Below, one piece after another: positions 1 through 11,310 of a stretch of 64,000 bases of DNA (its first letter is position 1; each line of letters starts with the position of its first letter). The DNA comes from Bos javanicus (lineage: Eukaryota; Chordata; Mammalia; Artiodactyla; Bovidae): the NCBI RefSeq assembly GCF_032452875.1, contig NC_083873.1:76195987-76259986 (forward strand), read 5' to 3'. The translations under genes were made by a program, and so were the position numbers. The notes under the pieces were generated by a model, which worked only from the letters and a program-made list of their open reading frames with translations, was not told where the DNA came from and ran no database searches.

Positions 1-664
1 GCAGGGGTGTCAGAGGCAGTGAGGACTGAGGCCCTTAAGAGAGAATGCTCTAGACTTTACCTTTTCAAAAACTTCAGAATCCTTTCCAAAAAGAATTCTG
101 ATACTGTCAGGGTATTTCTAACACTGCATTTTGTTACATTAGGAAGGCTGCATTACCTATTATAAGTTCACATAACCCACTGAAAGTACAGATATTTTAA
201 AGTAATCTATTTTTGCTAGAGATCGAGTTTGTTTTACATGAAAGTGGCATTAAACTACCTTCTTTTGGGTCTCAGAAAAACCTATTTGCTTCTAATTTAT
301 TCCCCAATGACATTAATATGTCTATCATTTCACAAGATAGAGAATCAAACTGTGTAAATGTGAGCAGCTTTCCAGAGATTAACAATGTGTGTAGTTAATT
401 CATGGGGAAAAAATGCCTGACAAGATTGTCTTTTGAAGCTGCTTAGAATGCTGCAGAAGAACTGGATTCTACACTGCTGTTTCTATTCTGCTATCAGAAA
501 GTGACAATTAGTTAGAAATGCTCTTCACTTAGAAATACCAAAGCTTGTCCTTTTAAGATTAAGGCCAGAAATATACTCTGAAGTGATTTATTCAAGTCTA
601 TGACCAATTGTATTATGTCTGGTTGCTAATGAATTAATAATTTGTTTTACTGATGTTTAGCCTT
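1..664. other. Unassigned AT-rich DNA, no gene
   Basis: No convincing open frame, RNA or repeat is seen. The only open frames are short (about 60 codons), with no recognisable motif and no splice or promoter context. The stretch ends at the target site of the following SINE. Confidence 0.5.
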
Positions 665-869
665 GCGTGCATGCTCAGCCTTGTCCAACTCCTTGTGACC
701 CTATGGACTGAAGCCTTCCAGGCTCCTCTGTCAATGGGATTCTCCAGACATGAATACTAGAGTGGGTTGCCATTTCCTTCTCAGGGGATCTTCCTGGCCC
801 AGAAGTCTAACCTACATCTCTTACATCTCCTGCATTGGCAGGTGGATTTTTTACACTGAGCCACCTGAT
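665..869 (-). mobile_element. Bov-tA SINE, antisense
   Basis: Read on the minus strand this shows the tRNA-like head, then the BovA unit with its conserved gtccatgggattctcc-type core and the terminal GTGTGCTCAG-like end near 666. It is diverged: the B-box region is degraded around 810. Imperfect target-site duplications (9 of 11 bases) flank it at 654-664 and 870-880, fitting L1-type target-primed insertion. Confidence 0.85.
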
Positions 870-949
870 TATTTAGCTTTAGTTGGGTATGTTTTCAGTT
901 CTGCTTATAAGCATAGTAATCCATCCAAGACTGCCTTTTCTACTGTTGT

Positions 950-1660
950 GTAGTTGATGTAAAATATGTTACAGGTGTACAGTATAGTAATTCATAATTT
1001 TAAAGATTATTCTTCATTTATACTTATAAAATATTGGCTATATTCCCTGTATTTGTACAGTATATCCTTGTAGCTTATTTTTTATTTACTATTAATTGGA
1101 GGATAATTATTTTACAATATGAGTTGGCTTCTGCCATATGAAATGAATCAGCCATACATATACATTGTTCCCTCCATCTTGAAACTCACCTCCTCTCCAA
1201 ACCCCATCCCATCCCTCTAGGTTGTCACAGAGCTTCAGGTTGAGCTCCCTATGTTAAAGAGCAACTTCCCTTTAGCTATCTGTTTTACATAAGATAATGT
1301 ATATGTTTCAATCCTACTCTCTCAGTTGGTCCCACCCTCTCCTTCCCCCCATGTCCCAAGTCTGTTCTTTATGTCTGTGTCTCTATTCCTGCCCTGCACA
1401 TAGATTCATCAGTACCATCTTTTAGATTGCATATGTATTTTATGCATAGTAGCTTGTATCCCTTAATCCCCTAACTTTATATTGCCCCCAACCCCACCAC
1501 TGCTAACACTAGTTTGTACTCTGTATCTGTGAGTCTGCTTCTTATTTGTTACATTTACTAGTCTGTTGTAGTTTTTAAATTCCACACACAGGTTATATTA
1601 TATAGCATTTATCTTTCTTGATTTGACTTATTTCACTTAGCATAGTATTTCTTTGATCAC
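950..1660 (-). mobile_element. Old L1 3' UTR fragment, antisense, split
   Basis: Bases 950-1079 and about 1437-1660 together read as the antisense of a mammalian L1 3' end: the ttgatgtaaaatatgtta start, the ccctgt...gtacagtatatcc block, the 'agtttgt...tctgtatctgtgagtctg' block and the 'acttatttcacttagcata' block. A younger L1 tail sits between the halves. No L1 coding sequence is retained. Confidence 0.75.
1080..1436 (-). mobile_element. Artiodactyl L1 3' UTR fragment inserted in older L1
   Basis: Antisense L1 tail typical of ruminant L1: an 'attggaggataattattttaca' type start after a T-rich tail, a 'gaatcagccatac' block, then 'ggttgtcacagag' and 'tctctattcctgccctgca' blocks. It is severely 5'-truncated, with no ORF2. 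It lies inside the older L1 at 950-1660. Junctions are approximate because both flanks are T/A-rich. Confidence 0.75.
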
Positions 1661-2671
1661 CTTCACAGTCATTACTCTGAACTCAGGTAGATTGTCTATC
1701 TCCTCTTCATTTAATTCTTCTGGGATTTTATCTTGTTCCTTCATCTGGACCCTTCCCTCTGCTGCCTCGTTTTGCCTGAGTTGCTCTTTGTTTTTTTAAT
1801 GTGTCTGGTCAGTTATGTTTCTAAGCCTTGAAGAGGTGGCTTTCTGGAGGAGACATCCTATGCATACCAGCAGTGCACTCCCCTTGTTACTGAGCTGTAC
1901 CATCTAGAGGTTTTCTCTATGAAGGCTATATGGGTCCTTCTGTTATAGCAGGCTGTCTGTGGAAGTGTCTGGTTGTCTTGTCTGGCCCTAGTCCAGTTAG
2001 TTGCCAGGCCCTGCCTTGTGCAGAAGCTGCCAGCTGCTTGCTTGTGGGGCCTAGTCATGAGCGACTGATTGCAGAATCTCCGGTGTCCCTGAAGCTAGTG
2101 TTGGCTCACTGTGAGTGGAATCAGGGTCCAGAAGGCTCTGGGTCTATTGCCTGCTCAATGGTGGGTGAAGCCAGGTCATGAGAGTAGTGACAGACTATTG
2201 GCAGGCAGAGCTGGTCCTGGAGTCTGATTGTGGGACCCAGGTTCTTCAGAGCTGGTGTCAGATTGCTAGTGGTGAGGGATCCAGTTTGCGATACAGTTGG
2301 GTATGAGGTCCAAGGTGTTCTACGCTTGTGTTGGACTGCTAGTAGACAGAGCCATGATCCAGCTGGTCCAAGGGCAGGATCTGGCCCACTGTGGGCAGAT
2401 GGGTCTGTAGGTTGCGGGATTGTGACTTTCTTATGTCCGGTGTCTGCCCCCTGGAAGGTGAGACTGGCACAGAGGCTAGCACATGCTTCCTGGAGGGCAG
2501 GGCCAGTTCCTGCTCACTGGCAGATAGAGCTGGGTCTTGGTCCTTTAGTAGAGAGGACTGTGTATAGGGGCAGCTATGGGCCCAGTATGTCTTTAGGTAT
2601 AATGTCTGCTGATGGGTAGTGCTGTGTCTCCACCTAGTTAGTTGACTATTTTGTTTTTAAACTGATCTACG
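1661..2671. other. GC-rich block, possible antisense L1 5' UTR
   Basis: This kilobase is markedly richer in G+C than its surroundings and contains several imperfect repeats of a 'ggcagag-ctggtc / ggtcctgg' theme between about 1980 and 2600. Open frames at 1930-2181 (+), 2230-2619 (+) and 1858-2058 (-) show no domain and are low-complexity products of the G+C bias. The 'cttcatttaattcttctggg' opening and the tandem GC units resemble the antisense of an old L1 5' region, which would fit the minus-strand L1 3' end just upstream. I cannot prove this by eye. Confidence 0.35.
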
Positions 2672-3600
2672 TTGTTGTAGTTGAGTCACTAAGCCTTGTC
2701 TGACTCTTTGCCACCTCATGAATTGTAACACTCCAAGTGCTATAAACATGAATTTTCCCCAGTTCATGTCCATTGAATCAGTGATACTATCCAACCATCC
2801 CTTCCTCTGCCACCCTCTTTTTTTCGTTCAATCTTTCCCAGCATTAGAGTCTTTTCCAGTGAGTTGGCTGTTTGCATGAGGTAGCCAAAGTATTGGAGCT
2901 TCAGCATCAGTCCTTGCAATGAATATTCAGTGTTGATTTCCTTTAAGATTGACTGCTTTTATCTTCTTGCTGTCCAAGGGACTCTCAAGAGTCTTCTCCA
3001 TTACCACAATTCAAAAGCATCAATTCTTCATTGCTCAGCTTTCTTTTTGGCCCAACTCTCAGAACTGTACATGATTACTTGAAAAATCATAGCTTTGACT
3101 ATACTGACCTTTGTCGGCAAAGTAATGTCCCTGCTTTTTAATACACTCTCTAGGTTTGTCATAGCTTTTCTTCCAAGGAGCAAGCGTCTTTTAATTTCAT
3201 TGCTGTAGTCACCATCTATAGTAATTTTTGGAGCCCAAGAAAATAAAATCTGTCACTGCTTCCACATTTTCCCCTTCTATTTGCTATGAAGTGAAGGGAC
3301 AAGATGCTGTGATCTTGTGAAAAGTGAAAATGTTAGTTGCTCAGTCGTGTCCGACTCTTTGTGATTCTATGGCTGTAACCTGCCAGGCTCCTCTGTCCAT
3401 GGAATTCTCCAGGCAAGAATATTAGAGTGGGTAGCCATTCTCTTCTCCAGGGGATTTTGCTGACCCAGGGATCAAACTCGGGTCGCCAACATTGCAGGCA
3501 GAATCTGTACCATCTGAGCCACCAGGGAAGCCCATGATCACGATCTTAGTTTTGTTTTCATTTTGTTTTTTTTTTAACCTTGAGTTTTAACCCAGCATTT
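2672..3600 (-). mobile_element. BovB LINE, 3' part, antisense, split by a SINE
   Basis: The minus strand carries the last third of BovB: the region downstream of the RT active site through the 3' end, ending near 2672 with the old-type ttgttgtag tail. It is heavily mutated: stops and frameshifts leave no useful frame. A Bov-tA at 3319-3533 interrupts it, and BovB sequence ('gatcttagtttt') resumes at about 3542 with T-rich degeneration to about 3600. Confidence 0.9.
3319..3533 (-). mobile_element. Bov-tA SINE, antisense, inside BovB
   Basis: Complete antisense SINE: 'gtcgtgtccgactctttg' terminus near 3342 and 'gagccaccagggaagccc' head at 3516-3533. It must be younger than the BovB it splits at 2672-3600, because BovB homology stops and restarts at its edges. 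Confidence 0.92.
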
Positions 3601-4559
3601 TTTTTTTACCTTTTACAAACAGAGGATTTTAAGATTTACTTGTAAAGAAAAATTAAGTGGTTGTTTAGTTAGCTATTATCCAAAGTATTTGTTAAGTTAA
3701 ATACAAGTTAGAAAACATTTTGTAAAATGATGTATTTTGATAGCACTTAGTATATCAGAATATTGAAATCACACTTAGAGTGCAGAGAAATACTGCTTTC
3801 TTCATCTACAGGAAGAGTTATTCAACATGATACTGTGTGTGCTAGATGCTCATACCCAGAAAATACTTCAGAAGGTATATTTATGCTATTATACTGAAAT
3901 ACACGTTTGAGTGACACAAGACATTTTTGAAGTAATGACTTCAATAGAATTTTGGTAAACAGTTTTTTGTGTCAAGTTAAAAGGATTAGCATTTTGAGAA
4001 TGGTTTGAAATAGATTTTTCCCATGGTTTTTTTGTGCCTTTAACTTTGTGGTTTGGTTTACATATGGTAAGACTGCTACTCTCACATTGAACTGAAATTA
4101 ACTATAAACACCAGGAGGTAGGGCATGGCATTGTATTACTTTCAAAAGAGGGGTATGAGGGTGCTGTTTACATTCCCTTAGTTCCCCAGTGCACTCAATT
4201 AATCATTTTAGATATTCCACTTGGAGCCTAACTAATTCCTTATGATTTTGACAGTTTGAAACACATTTAATAAAATGCACATCATCCAGGATATGTGTTA
4301 ATAATTATGTTTTATATTTAGGGAGAAATAAACAAGATACTGGAGGTTAATTTACTGATGAGGGGAGGAAATTTCACTTAAAGAATCCTAAATAGGAGGT
4401 CATGTTACCTCAAGGCAAGAATTCAGTTAAAATGGCAGTGCCCTCATATTCTTTGTAAAGCAAAACAATACTGTTGTTTTTTTTTTTTTTTTTAAGACTC
4501 ACCTTCAGTGGTTGTTTTCAGGAATTTCTATAGTTAGAGCTCAAAGAATAACTAAATCA
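3601..4559. other. Unassigned AT-rich DNA
   Basis: No gene or recognised repeat. It includes a T homopolymer of about 20 bases near 4475-4494 that could be the relic of a retroposon tail, but the sequence on either side matches nothing I recognise. Confidence 0.5.
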
Positions 4560-5560
4560 CAGTGGCAAAAAGGCGAGAAACAGAAGCAATAACAAACAAA
4601 ACACAAGCCATCATGAATGACAGAATAAAAAGTCAAGGCTAAGATGAACAAAGATTTCAGATATTTAAATTATTAAACATCGTGTTCAAATATGTTTAAG
4701 GCAATATGTAGAAATTAAAACTGAGCAAAAAGCAAGAGTTTAAGAATTGGCAGGCATATATGAACACAATGTAAATGCATATAAACACCCTAAAAATTAA
4801 ACAGAGCAATTTTATATAAATAGTATTAACTATTTATTAAAAAAAATAGTATTAACAGTGAACTATGAGAAGGTGGAGGGAATTTGTATTCTGAAAAGTT
4901 GAGAGAAATAAATGATCAAAAAATAACAGAAATAAAGGGACTAAAACTATGAAAACATTTTGTAAAGACATAGAGAGCAGAGAGAATATGTAATATACAT
5001 CCAGCTGGGGTTTCTGATGGAAAAGAGAAAGAAAATGAAAGAGAATATTCAAGAAAATAGATGAAAAATTTTCATAAATGATTCAGTACAATATGCCACT
5101 GATTCCAGTATGCTGCTGGATCCCTTCAAAAATATAAAGAGAGATACACACCTAGATATAACAAAATAAAATATAGAATACCTAAGACAAAAATAAAATT
5201 CTAAAAGCAGCCAGAAAAAAAAAAAAAAGGTGATTAACTTTAGTGGAATTGATATTAAAGTGGCTACTGAATTTTCCAGTGGAAATAATGGATGCCAGAA
5301 TACAATGGAGTAGCACCTTACACACACTAAGAGAAAAAAAAAAAAAAATGTCAACATCACATGCTACATGATGTTAAAATACCTTTCAAAAGTTAGAACC
5401 AAATAATATTTTAAAGCAAACATTTTAAAACTAGTGTTTACTGAGAAAATAAAAATTTAAAGGACATACATAAAGATAAGGGCAATTATCCTACACAAAA
5501 TCTGAAATTCATTAAAGTATACTTTGTGACAAAAGTTATAGATGTGAGGATTAATATAGC
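4560..5560 (+). mobile_element. Ancient HAL1/L1M-type relic, sense
   Basis: A-rich sense-strand sequence with the layout of the ORF1-to-3' part of old half-L1/L1M elements: 'ctaaaagcagccagaaaaaa' at about 5201, then 'agtggaaataatggatgccag' and 'tacaatggagtagcac' near 5278-5317. Many stops; no protein survives. The T-rich antisense open frames here (4852-5052 and 5049-5360) are by-products of the A-rich sense strand. Confidence 0.5.
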
Positions 5561-6506
5561 TCTTATTTTTTTAAATAATGTTATCATTCTGTATAACTGA
5601 AACAATGAAAGATAAAAATTAATGAATGGAGAAGATCATGAATTTTTAAATTTTTGTTGAGCTTCAAGTGCCTTTGAGAGATTGTTCCAAAATGCCAAGT
5701 ACAGAGTTATATCTGTGGATCAAAACCTCATGAGAGATCCCTGGGATGGAGATAAACTATGTGATTAATATGCTTGTAAGTGGTCATTGAGAATAATGGG
5801 CATGGATGAGATCACCCAATGAGATGATGAAAAGGATATAGACTAGGACTTGGCATTGAGGAACGCTAACATGTAATAAAGAATCTTGCTTGTAAATTTG
5901 ACCATTTGAATTTGGTTTTTAAAGTGATTTTTACTTCTTAGAGATTTAGGTCATATTAATGTATTTTTCTATCCAAATGTTAATCTCAATTTCTTCTCTT
6001 CAATATAATATTGAGCCAAACAATGCTCTAGAGTCCATAAAGCACCTAAAATTAGATGCAAGTATAAACTATTACATTATTGAACATCATTAGTTAATTC
6101 AGTGAGTCTTAATTGTATTAATAAAACACATTGAAGAACTGATCCATGATTAATTTATCACTTCTCCAAGGAATGTTGCCAAGCCCACATTACATGATCC
6201 TATCAAATTAGCACCCCTGTAATTTCTGAATTCCAACCCCAGGGAGGAAACAGTAGTTCTTCAGCACTGAGAAAACATTATGTAACCTTGACCACCCAAG
6301 TTCAGAGTGTGTCAGCTACTAGACGATCTAACTGAAAAAAATACACTGGACATCAACTTTGTAAACTATATAGATATAAATTTTATTTTTTCCTTGATGA
6401 GAAATGGAATATTCTTGCCATTGATTTCAAACCCAAGATCTTTAGTGTCACTTCTCAAATGTATCCTATTTGTTTCCTACTTAGCTCCCTCATTTAATTA
6501 TACTTG
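5561..6506. other. Unassigned DNA with a weak old-repeat signature
   Basis: No gene. Bases about 5640-5880 ('gagagatccctggg', 'gatgagatcacccaatgag', 'ggacttggcattgag') resemble a conserved mammalian medium-reiterated repeat that I cannot name. The rest matches nothing known to me. Confidence 0.4.
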
Positions 6507-6516
6507 CCTTTCATTA

Positions 6517-6744
6517 TGGGCTTCCAGGGTGGCACAAATGGTACAGAACCTGCCTGCCAGTGCAGGAGACATAAGCAGAAGTGGGTTTGATCCCTGGGCC
6601 AGGAAGACCCCCTGGAGGAGGACACAGCCACCCACTCCAGTATTCTTGCCTGGAGAATCCCATGGACACAGAGGAGTCTGGTGGGCTACAATCCATAGGG
6701 TTACAAAGAGTTGGACACAACTGAAATGATTTAGCATGAAGGCA
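6517..6744 (+). mobile_element. Bov-tA SINE, sense
   Basis: Sense SINE from 'gggcttccagggtggc' through the tRNA-like head (degraded B box near 6585) and BovA unit to the 'gagttggacacaactg' terminus. A perfect 10-base target duplication, cctttcatta, lies at 6507-6516 and 6745-6754. The frame at 6307-6729 and the antisense frames at 6498-6792 are chance read-through of the SINE. Confidence 0.93.
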
Positions 6745-6754
6745 CCTTTCATTA

Positions 6755-7310
6755 CTTTCTGTGCAAAAGTTCCCTTCTAGACCAGCTAACATGAAAGTTT
6801 TCCTCTTGATACATTTTGAATAATTTTTCCTAAGTCTTGTAAGTCTTTGCTCTAGACTTGAATCAGCTCCACTATTCCACCAGCCATCTTCTCCTTCAAA
6901 TTTTAAAATACCTATTTAAACTCCTTGGTTGGTGCACTAATTTTATTACTGAACTTTAGTCATCTCAGTGACTAAAGGTAGTCATCTCAATGAGCTCAAT
7001 GTCTCTTTCAGAACTGAAGTAAATGATTTCTTCCATAGGCACTTGACACATTTTCTGTCCTATCTTTTAACATCTATTTGACCTATATTGCCCCCTTCTG
7101 TATAAATTTTAGTTACTCTTAATATTTTTCATAAGACCTAATAAATGCCATTCACAAACCAGGAAACAGCAAAATATTCATTATTATCTTATCTGGTTGA
7201 TCATTGAATAGTGGCTTGTTTTTCTATCTAATCTATTCACTTTGAGAAATAGCTGATTTCTTAAATTTTGATAGCACTTTGTGTATACTTCTTTTAGCTG
7301 TCCAGTGGGG
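6755..7310. other. Unassigned DNA
   Basis: AT-rich, no open frame of note, no repeat recognised. Confidence 0.5.
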
Positions 7311-10300
7311 AAAGGATCATGGTGGAGACTTCTGACAAAACATGGTCCACTGGAAAACGGAAAGGGAAACCACTTCAGCACTCTTCCCTTGAGAACCCCA
7401 TGAACAGTATGAAAAAGCAAAAAGATAGGACACTGAAAGATGTCAGTAGGTGCTCTATATGCTACTGAGATCAGAGGAGATAGAATGAAGAGAATAAATG
7501 AAGAGATGGACCCAAAGAAAAACAACACCCACTTGTGGATGTGATTGGTGATAGAAGTAAAGTCTGATGCTGTAAATAGCAATATTGCATAGGAAACTGG
7601 AATATTACATCCATGAATCAAGGCAATTGGAACTGGTCAGACAGGTGATGGCAAGAGTGAACATTGACATTTTAGGAATCAGTGAAATAAAATGGACAGA
7701 AATGGGTGAATTTAACTCAGATGACCATTATATCTAATACTGTGAGAAAGAATCCCTTAAAAGAAATGCAGTAGCCCTCATAGTAGACAAAAGAGTCCAA
7801 AATGCAGTACTTGGATGCAGTCTCAAAAATGACAGAATGATCTCTGAACATTTCCAAGGCAAGGATACAATATCACAGTAATCCAAGTCTATGCCCCGAC
7901 CAGTAATGCAGAAGAAACTGAAGTTGAAAGATTCTATGAAGACCTACAAGACCTTCAAGAACTAACACTCAAAAAAGATGTCCTTTTCAGTATAGGATAC
8001 TGGAATGCAAAAGTAGGAAATGAAGACACACCTGGAGTAACAGGAAAATGTGGCCTTGGAGTACAGAATGAAGCAGGGCAAAAGCTAAAAGGGTTTTGCC
8101 AAGAGAACGCACTGGTCATAACAAACGTGCTCTTCCAACAACACAAGAGAAGACTCTACACATGGACATCACCAGATAGTCAATACTGAAATCAGGTTGA
8201 TTATATTATTTGCAGCTAAAGATGGACAAGCTCTATACAGTCAGCAAAAACAAGACCAAGAGCTGACTGTGGGTCAGATCATGAACTCCTTATTGCCAAA
8301 TTTACACTTAAATTGAAGAAAGTAGGGAAAACCACTAGATCATTCAGGTAAGACCTAAATAAAACCTTTACGATTATACAGAGGAAGTGAGAAATAGATT
8401 CAAGGAATTTGATCTGATAGACCGAGTACATGAAGAACTATGGACAGAGCTTCGTGACATTGTACAGAAGGAAGGGATCAAGACCATACCCAAGAAAAAG
8501 AAATGCAAAAAGGCAAAATGGTTACCTGAGGAGGCCTTACAAATAACTGTGAGAAGAAGAGAAGACAAAAGCAAACTAGAAAAGGAAAGATATACCCATT
8601 TGAATGCAGAATTCCAAAGAATAGCAAGAAGAGATAAGAAAGCCTTCCTCAGTAATCAGTGCAAAGAAACAGAAGAAAACAATAGAATGGGAAAGACTAC
8701 AGATCTCTTCAAGAAAATTAGAGATCCCAAGGGAACGATTTATGCAAAGATGGACACAATAAAGGACAGCAATGGTATGGACCTAACAGAAACAGAGGAT
8801 ATTAAGAAGAGGTGGCAAGAATACACAGAAGAACTATACAAAAAAGATCTTCATGACCCATATAACCATGATGATGTGATCACTCACCTAGAGCCAGACA
8901 TCCTGGAATGTAAAGTCAAATGAGCCTTAGAAAGAATCACAATGAACAAAGCGAGTGGAGGTAATGGAATTTCAGTTGAGCTATTTCAAATCTTAAAAGA
9001 TGATGCTGTAAGTGCTGCACTCAATATCCAGCAAATTTGGAAAACTCAGCAGTGGCCACAGGACTGGAAAAGGTCAGTTTTCATTCCAATCCCAAAGAAA
9101 GGCAATGTCAAAGAATGCTCAAACTGCTACACAATTGCACTCATCTCACACGCTAATAAAATGATGCTTAAAATTCCGCAAGCCAGGCTTCAACAGTACA
9201 TGAACAATGAACTTCTAGATGTTCAAGCTGGATTTAGAAAAGACAGAGGAACCAGAGATCAAATTGCCAACATCCGCTGGATCAGCAGAAAAGCAAGAGA
9301 GTCCCAGAAAAACATTTACTTCTTCTTTATTGACTACACCAAAGGTTTGACTGTATGGATCACAACAAGCTGTGGAAAATTCTGAAATAGATGGGAATAC
9401 CAGACTACCTGCCTGCCTCCTGAGAAATCTGTACACAGGTCAGGAAGCAACATTTAGAACTGGAGATAGAACAACAGACTGGTTCCAAATAGGGAAAGAA
9501 GTATGTCAAGGCAGTATATTATCACCCTGCTTATGTAACTTATATGCAGAGTACCTCATGAGAAATTTGGACTGATGAAGTACAAGCTGGAATCAACATT
9601 TCTGGAAGAAATATCAATAACCTCAGATATGCAGATGACACCACCCTTATGGCAAAAAGCAAAGAACTAAAGAGCCTCTTGATAAAAGTGAAAGAGTAGA
9701 GTGGAAACATTGGCTTAAAGCTCAACATTCAGAAAAGTAAGATCATGGCATCTGGACCCATAACTTCATGGCAAATAGATGGGGAAACAGTGGAAACAGT
9801 GACAAAGTTTATTTTGGCGGGCTACAAAATTACTGGAGATGGTGAGTACAGCCATAAAATTAAAAGACATTTGCTCCTTGGAAGAAAAGTTATGACCATC
9901 CTAGGCAGCATATTAAATAGCAGAGACATTACTTTGTCAACAATATCTGTCTATTCAAAACTATGGTTTTTCCATTATTCATGTATGGATGTGAGAGTTG
10001 AACTATAAGAAAGCTCAGCGCCAAAGAATTGATGGTTTTGAAATGTGGTGTTGGAGAAGACTCTTGAGAATCCCTTGAACAGCAAGAAGATTAAACCAGT
10101 CCATCCTAAAGAAAATCAGTCCTGAATATTCATTGGAACGATTGATGCTGAAGCTGAAACTCCAATGCTTTGGCCACCTGATGTGAAAAACTGACTCTTT
10201 GGAAAAGACCCTGATGCTGGGAACGATTGAAGGGGGGACGGGAAGGGGGATGACAGAGGAAGACATGGTTGGATGGCATCATGACCCAATGGATATGAGT

Positions 10301-10405
10301 TTGAGTAAACTCCTGGAGTTGGTGATGGACAGGGAGGCCTGGCGTGCAGCACTCCATGGGGTCACAAAGTGTTGGACTGAGTGACCAAATGAACTGAACT
10401 GAACT
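7311..10405 (+). mobile_element. BovB (RTE-clade) LINE, nearly full length, inactive
   Basis: About 3.1 kb, close to the usual full BovB length of roughly 3.2 kb. It begins near the element's 5' region ('catggtggagacttctgac', 7319) and runs through the endonuclease and reverse-transcriptase regions to the canonical 3' end ('gtgacca...aactgaactgaact', 10381-10405). It is the only copy here retaining the 5' region. BovB mobilises by target-primed reverse transcription. The family has a patchy vertebrate distribution ascribed in the literature to horizontal transfer between reptiles and ruminants. Confidence 0.93.
7640..10384 (+). pseudogene. BovB endonuclease-reverse transcriptase polyprotein, broken
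   Basis: The N-terminal part is an APE-type endonuclease: LGISEIKW near 7673, a 'GYWNAK' block at 7995-8012 and GSDHELLIAKF near 8271. The RT part is seen in separate open pieces: 8387-8923, 8942-9385 (NKASGGNGIS, then QAGFRKDRGTRDQI), 9372-9575, and the active-site LRYADDTTL with YADD at 9628-9639, followed by the BovB C-terminal region. Stops occur for example at 7735 and 8188, between 8923 and 8942, and at 9384. The endonuclease GDWNA motif reads GYWNA (TAC at 7998-8000), losing a probable catalytic aspartate. Confidence 0.9.
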
Positions 10406-10439
10406 TCCCCACACACACAAATTTTTTCTCTGTGTTTAA

Positions 10440-11310
10440 TAGTCAGTTAATTTCTGAACTCCAACCCACCTCTTCACATAATCTTTTCCTTGCCTTCTGA
10501 AACATCAAATTTTTCCTTATTCTGTGCCCTTCTGTACTTTGTACCTTTCAGTTATGGTACTTGTCACATTCTAATTTTGATATACTAATGCAGATGGTGA
10601 TTGCAGCCATGAAATTAAAAGACACTTACTCCTTGGAAGGAAAGTTATGACAAACCTAGATAGCATATTCAAAAGCAGAGACATTACTTTGCCAACAAAG
10701 GTCCGTCTAGTCAAGGCTATGGTTTTTCCAGTGGTCATGTATGGATGTGAAAGTTGGACTGTGAAGAAAGCTGAGTGCTGAAGAATTGATGCTTTTGACT
10801 ATGGTGTTGGAGAAGACTCTTGAGAGTCCCTTGGACTGCAAGGAGATCCAACCAGTCCATCCTAAAGGAGATCAGTCCTGGGTGTTCTTTGGAAGGACTG
10901 ATGCTAAAGCTGAAACTCCAATACTCTGGCCACCTCATGCGAAGAGTTGATTCATTGGAAAAGACTCTGATGCTGGGAGGGATTGTGGGCAGGAGGAGAA
11001 GGAGACGACAGAGGATGAGATGGCTGGATGGCATCACTGACTCGATGGACGTGAGTCTGAGTGAACTCCAGGAGTTGGTGATGGACAGGGAGGCCTGGCA
11101 TGCTGCAATTCATGGGGTCGCAAAGAGTTGGACATGACTGAGTTGCTGAACTGAACTGAATGTTAATTATGGGATTATTTCTTTAGTGTATATCTCATCC
11201 ACATCATAATAAGCTTTCTGAAGCAGGCACCATATGTATTTTTGGTCTAACATTGTATTCCTATTACTGTCTCACAATGCAGCATACAGTAGATAGTTAG
11301 TTTGTGCTGT
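10440..11310 (+). mobile_element. Ancient L2 LINE 3' fragment, split by BovB
   Basis: Flanks of the 10589-11160 BovB read together like a mammalian L2 3' region: pyrimidine-rich 'cttctgtactttgtacc', then 'aataagctttctgaagcaggcaccat' and 'caatgcagcatacagtagatag' near 11208-11300, the counterpart of the L2 'agctcc-gagg-cagggacc ... cacatagtagg' end. Old and diverged; no coding sequence retained. Confidence 0.5.
10589..11160 (+). mobile_element. BovB LINE, 5'-truncated 3' end, sense
   Basis: Starts abruptly at BovB 'gcagatggtgattgcagcc', downstream of the RT core, and runs to the 3' end with the aactgaactgaa tail. The frame at 10820-11137 (RRSNQSILKEIS, RRVDSLEKTLML, SMDVSLSELQELV) is the conserved BovB C terminus, still open but without RT or endonuclease. 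Such 5' truncation is the normal outcome of incomplete reverse transcription. Confidence 0.94.

Noticed and set aside
2230..2619. 129-codon open frame in the GC-rich block
   Set aside because: High G+C removes stop codons; the product is Gly/Pro/Arg-rich without domain, and overlapping frames exist on both strands.
4476..4494. Poly-T tract as a possible Pol III terminator or retroposon tail
   Set aside because: No promoter boxes upstream and no recognised element on either side.
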